Assembly (NCBI RefSeq): GCF_044762665.1
Contig: NZ_JBIWES010000008.1
Span: forward strand, 1 to 64,000
Length of the DNA: 64,000 nucleotides
Reading direction: 5' to 3'
Source: Peribacillus frigoritolerans_B
GTDB lineage: Bacteria; Bacillota; Bacilli; Bacillales; DSM-1321
Positions 34,016 through 43,132 of this stretch are shown here, piece by piece (the first letter of the stretch is position 1; the number at the start of each line of letters is the position of its first letter). The translations under genes and the position numbers were made by a program. The notes under the pieces were generated by a model. It was not told the DNA's origin. It did no database searches and saw nothing but the letters and a program-made list of their open reading frames with translations.

Positions 34016-35302
34016 TTATTTAGGAAGTACCTGACAGACTGTCATCCGTTCATCGGATATTAAGTCCTTGGCGACCTCCCTGATATCTTCCATCGTTAGC
34101 TTTTCCAATACCGATACAACATCGAACAAGTTCATATCATTGAATGCATATCTGGTGAATTGATTCGCTATATATTCCGGCGAATTCAGGGAACGAAGGA
34201 AAGAACCGATTTTTTTCTTGATTGTCCTTTGCAGGCTTTCTTCATTCAGGCCGGTTCCGGCTTTTGATTTTTGCAGGATACCGAATAAAGACTTCGTCAA
34301 CTCATCAGGTTTGGCACTGTCCCCGCCAATTAACGCAAACCCAAAACCTTGTTCCTGTGTATAATCATATGAAAAGCTTTGATCGATCAACCCTTCCTCA
34401 TATAGTTCCTCATGCAAAGGTGAACTCTTGCCAAATAGCATTTCCAAATAAATATTGGTAGCCAATTCCCTTTTCAAAAGCTGTAAACCGGATTGGTGCA
34501 CATTGATGGCCTTGATGCCCAGCATCACTTTTGGTGTCTGGACATTCATCCTTAAGACTTCTTTATCCTTGGCAACGGTTTCCGGCTCTTCGTCAAATTT
34601 ACGTTCCACTGCTGGTTGTTCGTTGTACCCTTTATCATTTTGATTGTCCCGAATCAGTTTCATGGTACTTTCGACATCTACCGGTCCTACAACGAACAGG
34701 AGCATGTTACTAGGATGGTAAAACGTATTATAACATTCATAAAGCATGTCTTTCGTAATATCTGCAATGGATTCCACAGTACCGGCAATATCGATTTTCA
34801 CTGGATGCTGATGATACATATTGGCAATGGTCCCGAAATATAACCGCCAGTCTGAATTATCATCATACATGTTGATTTCCTGCCCAATGATTCCTTTTTC
34901 CTTCTCTACCGTCTTTTCTGAAAAGTAAGGATCCTGGACAAAGTCAATTAAGGTAGTTAGATTCCTATCGAAATCGGACGTGCTCGAAAATAAATAAGCT
35001 GTACGGGTGAAAGAAGTAAAGGCATTTGCCGATGCTCCCTGCTTTGAAAATTGCTGAAAAACATCACCATCTTCCTTTTCAAATAGCTTATGTTCAAGAA
35101 AATGGGCAATCCCATCGGGTACTTTAGAGAATTCAGTTTCATTCAATGGTTTGAAATGGTTGTCGATTGAACCATAATTCGTCGTGAAAGTAGCAAATGA
35201 TTTATTGAACCCGCTTTTCGGAAGAATATATACTTCGAGACCATTTTCCATTTTTTCATGGAAAAGTTCTTCTTTCAATTGAGTGAATGCTATTTTTTCC
35301 AT
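34016..35302 (-). CDS. ymfH: M16-family zinc protease YmfH
   Basis: The 428-residue M16 peptidase retains the inverted zinc motif HFLEHKLFE with a Glu further on (EKEKGIIGQEI), so it should be catalytically competent. It starts on the last base of the ymfF stop. The pair resembles two-subunit M16 peptidases in which one member is inactive. Cytoplasmic location is likely, as no signal peptide is visible. Substrate unknown. Confidence 0.92.
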   Translation of the reverse strand: MEKIAFTQLKEELFHEKMENGLEVYILPKSGFNKSFATFTTNYGSIDNHFKPLNETEFSKVPDGIAHFLEHKLFEKEDGDVFQQFSKQGASANAFTSFTRTAYLFSSTSDFDRNLTTLIDFVQDPYFSEKTVEKEKGIIGQEINMYDDNSDWRLYFGTIANMYHQHPVKIDIAGTVESIADITKDMLYECYNTFYHPSNMLLFVVGPVDVESTMKLIRDNQNDKGYNEQPAVERKFDEEPETVAKDKEVLRMNVQTPKVMLGIKAINVHQSGLQLLKRELATNIYLEMLFGKSSPLHEELYEEGLIDQSFSYDYTQEQGFGFALIGGDSAKPDELTKSLFGILQKSKAGTGLNEESLQRTIKKKIGSFLRSLNSPEYIANQFTRYAFNDMNLFDVVSVLEKLTMEDIREVAKDLISDERMTVCQVLPK

Positions 35303-36582
35303 TACCCTTGCACCTCCGCTTCCGTTAGGAAATAAATCGTATCAAGCTGAATCTTTTGACCAACTGCAATGATTTCTTCCTTTGTCGTCCGCTCTGTTTT
35401 TGCAAACCACTCGTCGAGTGATATATCCTGCCCGGAAATCACATTATGATATAAAATTTCCACAAGTCCTCTTGAAACGTCAATGGTTTCAAGGAGTTGG
35501 TTCTTAACGACCGCCTTTGTCTGTGCCAGTTCTTCATCGGAAAAGTTCCCTTGCTTCATTTCCTTCATTTGTGCATGAATAATATCCAATGCCTGCTTGT
35601 AGTTGGCATTTTCAATGCCGGCCATGACCATCAGTAGTCCTTTATGACTTTCGAGCCTTGAAGCTGCATAATAAGCAAGGCTGGCTTTCTCCCTGACATT
35701 AATGAAAAGTTTCGAATGTGAAAAGCCGCCAAAAATCCCATTGAATAGCTGAAGAGCATAATAATCCGGATCACCGTATGCAACTTGGGTTCGATAACCG
35801 ATATTCAATTTCCCTTGTTTCACATCCGAATTCTCGATGATTTCTTTTTCCTTCTCCACTACCTTGCCCGTCTCCCTTGGCAGTCTCACAGGCACTCGTT
35901 CTTGCAACGACACATACTTGTCGGCTAGTGCCTCCACTTCCGATTCATCGATGTCACCGATTACATATAAATCGATTTCATCCTCAGACAGCATTTTTTT
36001 ATAGTAGGCGAAAAGGGACTCTGGTGTTATCGTTTCCAAGTCTTGAAGATTACCGCTCGCTTCTAAAGCATATGGTTCGTTTTTGCACATTTCCTCTACA
36101 AGGCGTGTAGCTGAATATCGCATTTTGTCATCGGAAATGGATTGAATCCGCTGTTTTAAAGAACGGATTTCATTGGAAACCGTTTTAGAGTCAAAGGCTT
36201 CGCCGTTTTTCTTCGGATTAAAGATCACCTCTGATAATAGCCCAAATGCCTTTTCGAGAAGGGGGGTTGGATCACTAAGGAATTTTTCATTTACGATATC
36301 GATCGTAAAACTTATGATTTGATATTCTCCTTTTTTAGCTACATCGACATAAAACCCTGCTCCATATAAATCATCAAGATAAGATCGAAGCTCGGGTGTT
36401 GTAGGATATTTACTTGTATTGCTTTGTAACACATATGGCAGCAATGCACGATATGTAACGTCCTCTTTTGTCAACGAAGCTTTCATCTTCAGCACGAGAG
36501 TATTCGTTTTATATTTATCCGTCCGGACCACATGAAGCTTGTAGCCGCTTTTTTCCGTTATTGTATCGGAAGCAATAGACAT
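35302..36582 (-). CDS. ymfF: M16-family protease homologue YmfF, zinc motif missing
   Basis: The 426-residue protein has the two-domain M16 fold (SDPTPLLEKAFGLLSEVIFNP region, LFNGIFGGFSHSKLF near the middle of the second half) but no HxxEH motif at the place where YmfH and MlpA have HFLEH. It is therefore probably the non-catalytic partner of YmfH, to which it is coupled by a one-base overlap. Confidence 0.9.
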   Translation of the reverse strand: MSIASDTITEKSGYKLHVVRTDKYKTNTLVLKMKASLTKEDVTYRALLPYVLQSNTSKYPTTPELRSYLDDLYGAGFYVDVAKKGEYQIISFTIDIVNEKFLSDPTPLLEKAFGLLSEVIFNPKKNGEAFDSKTVSNEIRSLKQRIQSISDDKMRYSATRLVEEMCKNEPYALEASGNLQDLETITPESLFAYYKKMLSEDEIDLYVIGDIDESEVEALADKYVSLQERVPVRLPRETGKVVEKEKEIIENSDVKQGKLNIGYRTQVAYGDPDYYALQLFNGIFGGFSHSKLFINVREKASLAYYAASRLESHKGLLMVMAGIENANYKQALDIIHAQMKEMKQGNFSDEELAQTKAVVKNQLLETIDVSRGLVEILYHNVISGQDISLDEWFAKTERTTKEEIIAVGQKIQLDTIYFLTEAEVQG

Positions 36583-36749
36583 GAATAATCCTCCTCATTA
36601 TATAAATCACCTTTATTAGCTTATTGTTTGTAGATTGGAACCCTTTTAAACATCTACTTAAAATATACATGTGAAAGGAAAAATCATGCAAGTTACAGCT
36701 ACTTTTTTTGGTTTTTCACCAGCTCACCATCACTTATGGCTAATCTCAA

Positions 36750-36785
36750 AAGAAAAAACCGGCCAGCACAGTTTGCTGACCGGTT
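36750..36785 (-). terminator. Terminator of the nup operon
   Basis: AACCGGCCAGCA (36757-36768) pairs with TGCTGACCGGTT (36774-36785), one mismatch, followed on the minus strand by TTTTTTCTTTT. It lies 7 bp past the nupQ stop. Confidence 0.88.
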
Positions 36786-36791
36786 AGACAT

Positions 36792-37751
36792 TTATCTTTT
36801 CCCTTTGATGTATGGCTGTCCGGATGCTTTTGGAGCATCAGCACGTCCAATGAAACCAGTTAGAGCAATGATCGTCAGAACATAAGGAGCGATCAAGAGA
36901 TAAACGGATGGAATATCCTTGAAGAAGGGAAGGCTCGAGCCAACGATACTTAAACTTTGAGCCAAACCAAAGAATAAAGCTGCTCCCATTGCCCCGATCG
37001 GGTGCCACTTACCAAAAATCATGGCGGCAATGGCCATGAAACCTTGACCATTAATTGTCGCATGATTGAATTCATTCGAAAAGATGGTAGCATAAATCGC
37101 TCCGCCGATACCTCCAAATGCACCTGATAATAAAACGGCGGCGTATCTGATTTTCGTAACATTGACACCCATCGTATCAGCAGCCATGGGGTGCTCACCC
37201 ACTGCACGGATCCTTAACCCGAATGGTGTTTTATAAAGTACATACCAAACGACAAAAGATATTAGAACCGCTATATATACGATGTAATAACCATTTGCGA
37301 AAAAGATGGGTCCAATAAATGGAATATCACTTAGTAACGGAACATCAATCCTTGGGAATGTTTCTGTGATTCTATCAGTTTGACCTTTGTCAAAAATCAA
37401 CTTCACCAAAAACATGGTCAAACCAACTGCCAACAAGTTGATGGCTACCCCACTAACCGTTTGGTCCGCCCTGAACGTGATGCATGCCACAGCGTGCAGA
37501 ATGGAAAACAGCAAGCCGGCAATCATTGCCGCCAAGACAGCAAGCCAAGGAGTCCATTCCCCAAATACATCAGCAAACATTAAGTTAAATACAATCCCTG
37601 TAAAGGCACCAATGACCATCAAACCTTCTAAACCGATGTTTATGACACCAGCCCGTTCAGAAAACACTCCTCCGAGTGAAGTAAAAATAAGTGGTGCAGC
37701 TAGAGCTATCATAGATGGAATAATAATTTGTAATACTTGGTAAAAATCCAC
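36792..37751 (-). CDS. nupQ: Nucleoside ABC transporter permease (NupQ-like)
   Basis: The 319-residue permease has about eight to ten hydrophobic segments and the BMP-type ABC permease motif ERAGVINIGLEGLM near the start, with PFGLRIRAVGEHP after the cytoplasmic loop. It matches the shorter of the two permeases of the B. subtilis guanosine importer NupNOPQ. Its start abuts the nupP stop. Confidence 0.9.
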   Translation of the reverse strand: MDFYQVLQIIIPSMIALAAPLIFTSLGGVFSERAGVINIGLEGLMVIGAFTGIVFNLMFADVFGEWTPWLAVLAAMIAGLLFSILHAVACITFRADQTVSGVAINLLAVGLTMFLVKLIFDKGQTDRITETFPRIDVPLLSDIPFIGPIFFANGYYIVYIAVLISFVVWYVLYKTPFGLRIRAVGEHPMAADTMGVNVTKIRYAAVLLSGAFGGIGGAIYATIFSNEFNHATINGQGFMAIAAMIFGKWHPIGAMGAALFFGLAQSLSIVGSSLPFFKDIPSVYLLIAPYVLTIIALTGFIGRADAPKASGQPYIKGKR

Positions 37752-38795
37752 TTATTTCACCCCTTTCTTAAATCGAGCGGCAATCCAACGAATAAAATAA
37801 CTGGAAGCAACGAAGAAAATGATCAATGCTATGACAATATCTACAATTTCACTAGGTATTCCGGTTTCTAGCGGCATATTTAAGGCCCCGGCTTTCAGTC
37901 CCCCAAATAATAAGGCTGCCAGCACAACACCAATAGCCGTGTTCGCCCCTAGTAAGGCTACTGCAATCCCATCAAAGCCCATACCTGTGAACCCGCCTTT
38001 GACTGCTGCATAACCGAAAGTTCCAAGGCCTTCCATCGCACCGGCAAGGCCTGCAAAAGCACCTGAAATAACCATGGAAAGTATGATATTCTTATTGACA
38101 CTCATCCCTGCATATTCGGATGCATGCTGATTGAAACCTACAGCTTTCAGTTCAAAGCCGGTTTTTGTCCTTTCAAGTAGGAACCACATGATGATTACGC
38201 AAATAATCGCTACCACTATTCCCCAATGCATCCGGGAAAAATCCGTAATGCTTTCAAAAAAAGGAGACCGCAGTGATGCAGTATCAGCAATTCTTTCTGT
38301 TTTATCCAGCTTGTCAGTCATTACATTCCTAATTAAATAATTCGTCACATATAAAGCTGTATAATTCAACATGATAGAAACGATTACTTCATGTACACGG
38401 AACTTAGCTTTTAAATAACCAGGGATAAATGCCCACAATGCCCCAGCAGCTGCACCAACTAAGATGGCAAATGGCAAATGGATGATCCTTGGAAGATCAA
38501 AAGCGATTCCGACCCAAACTGCCGCCAGCCAGCCTACAATTAATTGCCCTTCTACACCGATATTGAATAGGCCAGTACGAAAAGCAAAAGCCACTGCCAA
38601 ACCAGCAAGGATATAAGGGATGATTGTCCTGACGGATTCCCCTACATAATAAGAATCCCCAATAATTCCATTTATCATGGAGCCATAGCCGGCAACTGGG
38701 TCATAGCCGCTTACTAACATGATTATGGCCCCAACGACCAAGCCAAGGATAACTGCTATTAACGGACTCGTTAATTTAGATAAATACTTAGACAT
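37752..38795 (-). CDS. nupP: Nucleoside ABC transporter permease (NupP-like)
   Basis: The 347-residue permease starts MSKYLSKLTSPLIAVILGLV and contains FRTGLFNIGVEGQLI and RTKTGFELKAVGFN, the counterparts of the motifs in NupQ. The frame extends 44 codons further upstream through nupO, but the ATG at 38795 has AGGTGG upstream and overlaps the nupO stop by 8 bp. It forms the membrane channel with NupQ. Confidence 0.92.
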   Translation of the reverse strand: MSKYLSKLTSPLIAVILGLVVGAIIMLVSGYDPVAGYGSMINGIIGDSYYVGESVRTIIPYILAGLAVAFAFRTGLFNIGVEGQLIVGWLAAVWVGIAFDLPRIIHLPFAILVGAAAGALWAFIPGYLKAKFRVHEVIVSIMLNYTALYVTNYLIRNVMTDKLDKTERIADTASLRSPFFESITDFSRMHWGIVVAIICVIIMWFLLERTKTGFELKAVGFNQHASEYAGMSVNKNIILSMVISGAFAGLAGAMEGLGTFGYAAVKGGFTGMGFDGIAVALLGANTAIGVVLAALLFGGLKAGALNMPLETGIPSEIVDIVIALIIFFVASSYFIRWIAARFKKGVK

Positions 38796-40323
38796 TTTGT
38801 TTTCCACCTGCTTCCGTCCGTTTACTGCCGGCCATAAGAAGGCCAAGCTCCTGTTCAGTCGTTTCTTTCGGATCGACAATCGCGACGATTTCCCCTTCAT
38901 ATATAACGGCAATTCTATCGCTAACATTCATGATTTCTTCCAATTCAAATGATATGAGAAGTACCGCTTTTCCTGCATCACGCTGTTCAATTAGACGTTT
39001 ATGGATAAACTCGATCGCTCCTACATCGAGCCCCCGTGTTGGCTGTGCGGCAATCAATAAATCCGGGTTCCTATCAACTTCCCGGCCAATGATCGCTTTT
39101 TGCTGATTCCCGCCAGAAAGAGCCCTTGCCGGTGTATATTCACTAGGAGTTCGAACATCGTAGCTTTTGATCAATGAACGCGCTTTTTCAAATATTTTCT
39201 TTGAGTTCAAGATACCGGCTTTTGAAAAAGGCTTTTGATAGTAGGTTTGCAAGACAATATTTTCCCCAATGCTGTAATCGAGAACCAAACCATGCTTATG
39301 CCTGTCTTCTGGAATATGGCCGACACCTGCTTCAGTGATTTTACGCGGCTTCAGGTTCCTGATCTCTTTTCCATTTAGCTTTATCGAACCTGCTGTTGTC
39401 TTCCTTAGGCCGGCCAATGCTTCAATTAGTTCGGATTGACCATTTCCATCTACACCGGCGATACCGACAATTTCTCCTGCACGGACAGTTAAATCCAAGT
39501 TCCGAACAGCTGAAACGCCCCGGGAATCCTTGACTTCCAGTTCCCGAACCTCGAGTACTACATCCGAAGGAGTAGCTCCCGTTTTTTCCGTCTTGAATAG
39601 AACTTCCCTACCGACCATTAAGCTTGCCAATTCGTTAGGATTCGTTTCGTTGACATTCACTGTACCAATTCCTTGCCCTTTGCGTATAACCGTTACCCGG
39701 TCACAAACCTCCATGATTTCCTTAAGTTTGTGTGTGATTAAAATGATAGATTTCCCCTCTTTGATAAGGGCTTTCATAATATAAATCAATTCCTTGATTT
39801 CTTGAGGAGTCAATACAGCGGTCGGTTCATCAAAAATCAATATTTCCGCTCCACGGTAAAGCGTCTTAAGAATCTCGACACGCTGTTGCATCCCTATTGA
39901 AATATCGGCAATTTTCGCATAGGGGTCAACACGAAGCTGATATTGTTCCGATAGTTTCCTAACTTCCTCGCTCGCTTCTTTTAAATCTATCTTACCCGCT
40001 TTTGAAGGTTCTTTTCCTAAAATGATATTTTCCGTTACTGTAAAAGGGTCAACGAGCATGAAATGCTGATGGACCATCCCAATCCCTAAATCATTGGCAA
40101 TGTTGGGACTGGTGATCTCGACTGGCTTGCCATTCACACGGATTTCTCCTTGCTCAGGCTGGTATAAGCCGAATAAAACATTCATCAAAGTGGATTTACC
40201 CGCGCCATTTTCACCTAATAATGCGTGAATCTCCCCTTTTTTAACCTGAAGTGTAACGTTATCATTTGCGACGATGCCGGGGAATTCCTTACGGATATTA
40301 AGCATCTCAATTACATATTCCAC
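38788..40323 (-). CDS. nupO: Nucleoside ABC transporter ATP-binding protein (NupO-like)
   Basis: The 511-residue protein carries two ABC domains, as in sugar/nucleoside importers. The first has GENGAGKST and a degenerate signature SIGMQQRVEI before LIFDEPTAVL; the second has GVDGNGQSE and LSGGNQQK before LLIAAQPTRGLD. The weakened second Walker A and AAQP in place of DEP suggest only one site hydrolyses ATP. The start is a GTG with AGGAG upstream. Confidence 0.93.
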   Translation of the reverse strand: MEYVIEMLNIRKEFPGIVANDNVTLQVKKGEIHALLGENGAGKSTLMNVLFGLYQPEQGEIRVNGKPVEITSPNIANDLGIGMVHQHFMLVDPFTVTENIILGKEPSKAGKIDLKEASEEVRKLSEQYQLRVDPYAKIADISIGMQQRVEILKTLYRGAEILIFDEPTAVLTPQEIKELIYIMKALIKEGKSIILITHKLKEIMEVCDRVTVIRKGQGIGTVNVNETNPNELASLMVGREVLFKTEKTGATPSDVVLEVRELEVKDSRGVSAVRNLDLTVRAGEIVGIAGVDGNGQSELIEALAGLRKTTAGSIKLNGKEIRNLKPRKITEAGVGHIPEDRHKHGLVLDYSIGENIVLQTYYQKPFSKAGILNSKKIFEKARSLIKSYDVRTPSEYTPARALSGGNQQKAIIGREVDRNPDLLIAAQPTRGLDVGAIEFIHKRLIEQRDAGKAVLLISFELEEIMNVSDRIAVIYEGEIVAIVDPKETTEQELGLLMAGSKRTEAGGKQNV

Positions 40324-40477
40324 GTATTATCAACTCCTAAAATGAGTGTAAATATTCTTAAATCATTTAAGTGCTTCTACTAGCTTATTGATTTTTTAAA
40401 AAAAACCAAATGAAAAACTACGATTCTTTCATAGTTTTTCATTCGATATTTTTCAGTTGCAAAGCGCGATTTGGAAA

Positions 40478-40516
40478 AGAAAGAATAGAGGGCAATCCTG
40501 CCTCCCTATTCTTTCT
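40478..40516 (-). terminator. Hairpin between nupN and nupO, possible partial terminator
   Basis: AGAAAGAATAG (40478-40488) pairs with CTATTCTTTCT (40506-40516), with imperfect inner GGG/CCC pairing. A second A/T hairpin (GAAAAACTA/TAGTTTTTC) follows around 40412-40440. Such structures would raise the amount of binding protein over the transporter subunits. Confidence 0.55.
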
Positions 40517-40527
40517 GGTATTGCAGC

Positions 40528-41616
40528 TTATAAACCAAGTTTTTCGAATTCTTCATCAGTACCCGGAACTACGAATTCACCTGATTTAATTTTTTCTGTC
40601 CATTCTTCGACCGCTTTTAAAGATTCTTCTGTTACGTTATCTTTTGTATCGGAAATGCCTACACCATTTTCTTCGATACCGTACTCAATTACTTTTCCGC
40701 CTGGGAAGTTTCCTTCTTTCGCTTTCTCGGAAAGGTCTTTAACTGCCACGTCAACACGTTTTAGCATGGAAGTCAGTGTGATGTTGTCGTCAGTTCCAGG
40801 AACTGCCCCTAATTTAGCTTGGTCGCTATCTACACCGATAACATAGATTTCTCTCTTAGGATCTTTTTGCTTTTGCTCGACTGCTTCGGTGAATACACCT
40901 TTTCCAGTTCCGCCAGCAGCATGATAAATAATATCGATACCTGAAGAATACATGGAGCCTGCTGTGGATTTACCGATATCAGCTTTATTGAAATCTCCGG
41001 CATATTTAACTTCTACTTTTGCATCCGGATTTACAGATAAAACCCCAGCCTTAAAGCCAACTTCGAATTTCTTGATTAATTCAGATTCAACTCCGCCGAT
41101 AAACCCGACTTTGTTTGTTTTCGTTTGCATTCCGGCAATTACACCTACAAGGAATGAACCTTGCTGCTCTTTAAAATTAATGCTGGCTACATTCTTTTTG
41201 TCTACGACTGTATCCACGATGGCAAAGTGTGAATCGGGACGTTGGTCAGCCACTTCACCAACAGCTTCAGCTAAAAGAAAACCGATACCATAGATTAGTT
41301 GGTAATCTTCACGTACAAGCGTATTCAGGTTCTTAGCGTAATCGGCATCAGATTTAGATTGCAGGTAGTTGTAGCCATCTTTACCTTTTTCCAGCCCATT
41401 ATCCTTACCGAATTCCTGAATGCCCTTCCAAGCGGATTGGTTGAATGACTCGTCATCCACGCCGCCAGTATCAGTTACCATCGCAACAGTGAAGTTGTCT
41501 TTGTTTTTCCCATTTGAAGATTCTTTATCATCATTCTCTGAATTACCACATGCTCCCAATAGCGTACCGGCTGCAAGAACAAGTGAAAGAGCTAGACCCA
41601 ATTTGCGCTTTTTCAA
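40528..41616 (-). CDS. nupN: Nucleoside-binding BMP-family lipoprotein (NupN-like)
   Basis: The 362-residue solute-binding protein has a lipoprotein signal ending in the lipobox LLGAC with Cys23 as the lipidated residue. The mature part is of the BMP/PnrA family (MVTDTGGVDDESFNQSAW near its start), which binds purine nucleosides. It starts at a TTG with GGGGG upstream. As the first gene of nupNOPQ it delivers nucleosides to the NupP/NupQ channel. Confidence 0.92.
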   Translation of the reverse strand: MKKRKLGLALSLVLAAGTLLGACGNSENDDKESSNGKNKDNFTVAMVTDTGGVDDESFNQSAWKGIQEFGKDNGLEKGKDGYNYLQSKSDADYAKNLNTLVREDYQLIYGIGFLLAEAVGEVADQRPDSHFAIVDTVVDKKNVASINFKEQQGSFLVGVIAGMQTKTNKVGFIGGVESELIKKFEVGFKAGVLSVNPDAKVEVKYAGDFNKADIGKSTAGSMYSSGIDIIYHAAGGTGKGVFTEAVEQKQKDPKREIYVIGVDSDQAKLGAVPGTDDNITLTSMLKRVDVAVKDLSEKAKEGNFPGGKVIEYGIEENGVGISDTKDNVTEESLKAVEEWTEKIKSGEFVVPGTDEEFEKLGL

Positions 41617-41706
41617 TTTTTATCCCCCTAATTTACATAGTTTTTTGAGCAGGAATGTTCTGAAAAGTCATTCATGTTTGCGTTTTCACTTCTCGTTAAT
41701 TTTTTT

Positions 41707-41749
41707 TGCATACGTTTGATTCGACTTGGAATCGAAACAAACGCTTGCA
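41707..41749. promoter_or_regulatory. Long imperfect dyad upstream of nupN, candidate operator
   Basis: CGTTTGATTCGA (41713-41724) and TCGAAACAAACG (41732-41743) pair at 11 of 12 positions around 7 bases, and TGCA at 41707-41710 and 41746-41749 extends the symmetry. Neither strand has the T-run of a terminator; on the minus strand A's follow. It lies between the GntR gene and nupN, 91 bp before the nupN start, so an operator for that regulator is the best guess. Confidence 0.55.
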
Positions 41750-41773
41750 TTCACCCGTATGCAGAATCAAGGC

Positions 41774-42499
41774 CTACACACGTTTACGAAGAACATGAAA
41801 GCTGAACATATTGGCTTTGAAGTAATTAACAGAATACAGGATAGGCTGGTCCCAATCATCCAGATGCATCTGCTTTAGAACGAGTAGTGCGGCTTCTGGT
41901 GAGCATTTAAGGATAGGAGAAACTTTCTCATGATATCCAATAGGCTCAATCTCCGCTACGGCATGCGTAATTTTTCGATGCGCATCTCTTTCCAAAATAT
42001 CAAAAAGAGACTCATCATTACGGTCAAAATTTTCTGATAGAATAGATTCAGGAATTTTGTCAATACAGTAGACAACTGGCTCCCCATTCGCTGTCCTTAC
42101 TCGCTCGATGATGACGATGCGTTCATCTGTCGAACAAGAAAACCTGCGTATATCCTCTTCTGTAGGTTCTTGGGCCGTCGAGCTTAAGAAAATCGTACCC
42201 GGCTTCATTCCTGCCTCTTCAATCATGTTCGTGACACTTTTTAATTGCTCGATACCTGAAGTGAACCGAGGTTTCGGATTGACGAAAGTCCCAACTCCAT
42301 GGCGGCGAATGATGATGCTTTCTTCTTCCAAAATTCGCAGCGCTTCTCGAAGTGTCGCCCTACTCACTCCCAATTTTTTCGCAAGATCGAATTCTGAAGG
42401 GAATTTTTCATTTTCCTGATAGACTCCTGCTTCAATATCCTGCTTCAGGTAATCAATGACCTGCAAATATAAATGTCGACTATCTGATTTTATTGACAT
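41774..42499 (-). CDS. ymfC: GntR/HutC-family regulator (YmfC-like)
   Basis: The 241-residue regulator has a GntR winged helix (FPSEFDLAKKLGVSRATLREALRILEEE split by the turn, wing GVGTF) and a UTRA domain ending in YSVNYFKANMFSFHV. It corresponds to B. subtilis YmfC by its place beside spoIIIE. Here it sits directly before nupNOPQ with no terminator between, which suggests it regulates that operon and is partly co-transcribed with it (inference). Confidence 0.85.
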   Translation of the reverse strand: MSIKSDSRHLYLQVIDYLKQDIEAGVYQENEKFPSEFDLAKKLGVSRATLREALRILEEESIIIRRHGVGTFVNPKPRFTSGIEQLKSVTNMIEEAGMKPGTIFLSSTAQEPTEEDIRRFSCSTDERIVIIERVRTANGEPVVYCIDKIPESILSENFDRNDESLFDILERDAHRKITHAVAEIEPIGYHEKVSPILKCSPEAALLVLKQMHLDDWDQPILYSVNYFKANMFSFHVLRKRV

Positions 42500-42802
42500 A
42501 CAGTTTCCCCCAGCTAATTTCTTAAGACATCAGACCTCTGATGTTGAATCATTCCTACTAATCGAAAATAATATAACATTTTTTTTGATATAAATAAATA
42601 GTGTTTTACTATTTACTTTAAAAGAATTTAGGAGAAATTACCCTTCCCTGTGTCTTTCAATCTAGATGCGGCCGCGGAATTTGTACGATTATTCTCCTAA
42701 ATCAAATAATTTTTTTTTGAAAATGCAAATGACGGCAGCTATGTTCAAGATGCTATTTTCCTGTATAATAGGATTTATCTTCTTTGAAGGGATGTACACA
42801 AG
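42500..42802. other. Divergent intergenic region between ymfC and the DUF6509-like gene
   Basis: The AT-rich 303-bp stretch carries the upstream regions of both genes. It contains a short GC-rich patch at 42661-42677 with TCTAGA, GCGGCCGC and CCGCGG sites overlapping or adjoining. No gene is seen. A TATAAT-like box (GTATAATAG) occurs at about 42765 on the plus strand, ahead of the small gene. Confidence 0.4.
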
Positions 42803-43102
42803 ATGTTAAAGATTACAGAATACACGATTGAAAAATTGAATGATCCATTTGGTATTTTGTCCGGGGAGCGTTACGAGTTGTTCTTGGATATCGAAGTGCC
42901 TGAAGAGGATGAGCTCTTTTCAGAAAATGGTTTATATATCCGGGTGCTTTTTGCTATGGAAGAGCAAATAGGCAAATTGATTAAATATGATATTTTTGAA
43001 AAAGGGAACGAAGGCGCACTCGAATTCGATTTGGAAGAAGATGAAGAAGCGATGATTACCGACTTCTGCCTTAAACATTTAGACGAGGCGATGAATAATT
43101 AA
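42803..43102 (+). CDS. Small acidic protein, DUF6509-like
   Basis: The 99-residue protein is strongly acidic, with DIEVPEEDELF and a C-terminal LEFDLEEDEEAMITDF segment. AGGGATG lies upstream of the ATG. It is the only plus-strand gene in this part and shares a terminator with spoIIIE. I believe it belongs to the family annotated DUF6509 in Bacillaceae, from memory of its start MLKITEYTIEKLNDPFGIL; function unknown. Confidence 0.8.
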   Translation: MLKITEYTIEKLNDPFGILSGERYELFLDIEVPEEDELFSENGLYIRVLFAMEEQIGKLIKYDIFEKGNEGALEFDLEEDEEAMITDFCLKHLDEAMNN

Positions 43103-43130
43103 AAAACCGGGCTGCTGCCCGGTTTTTTTT
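43103..43130. terminator. Bidirectional terminator between the acidic-protein gene and spoIIIE
   Basis: AAAACCGGGC (43103-43112) pairs perfectly with GCCCGGTTTT (43117-43126) around TGCT, with eight T's in all on the plus strand. Confidence 0.92.
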
Positions 43131-43132
43131 AC

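Noticed and set aside
41640..41700. Possible PurR boxes upstream of nupN (CAGAACATT and GCAAACATGA on the minus strand)
   Set aside because: Both are imperfect and lie in the same orientation; PurR control regions normally have two boxes in inverted orientation.
41707..41749. The nupN upstream dyad read as the ymfC terminator
   Set aside because: On the minus strand the stem is followed by A's, not T's, so it cannot act as a rho-independent terminator for ymfC.
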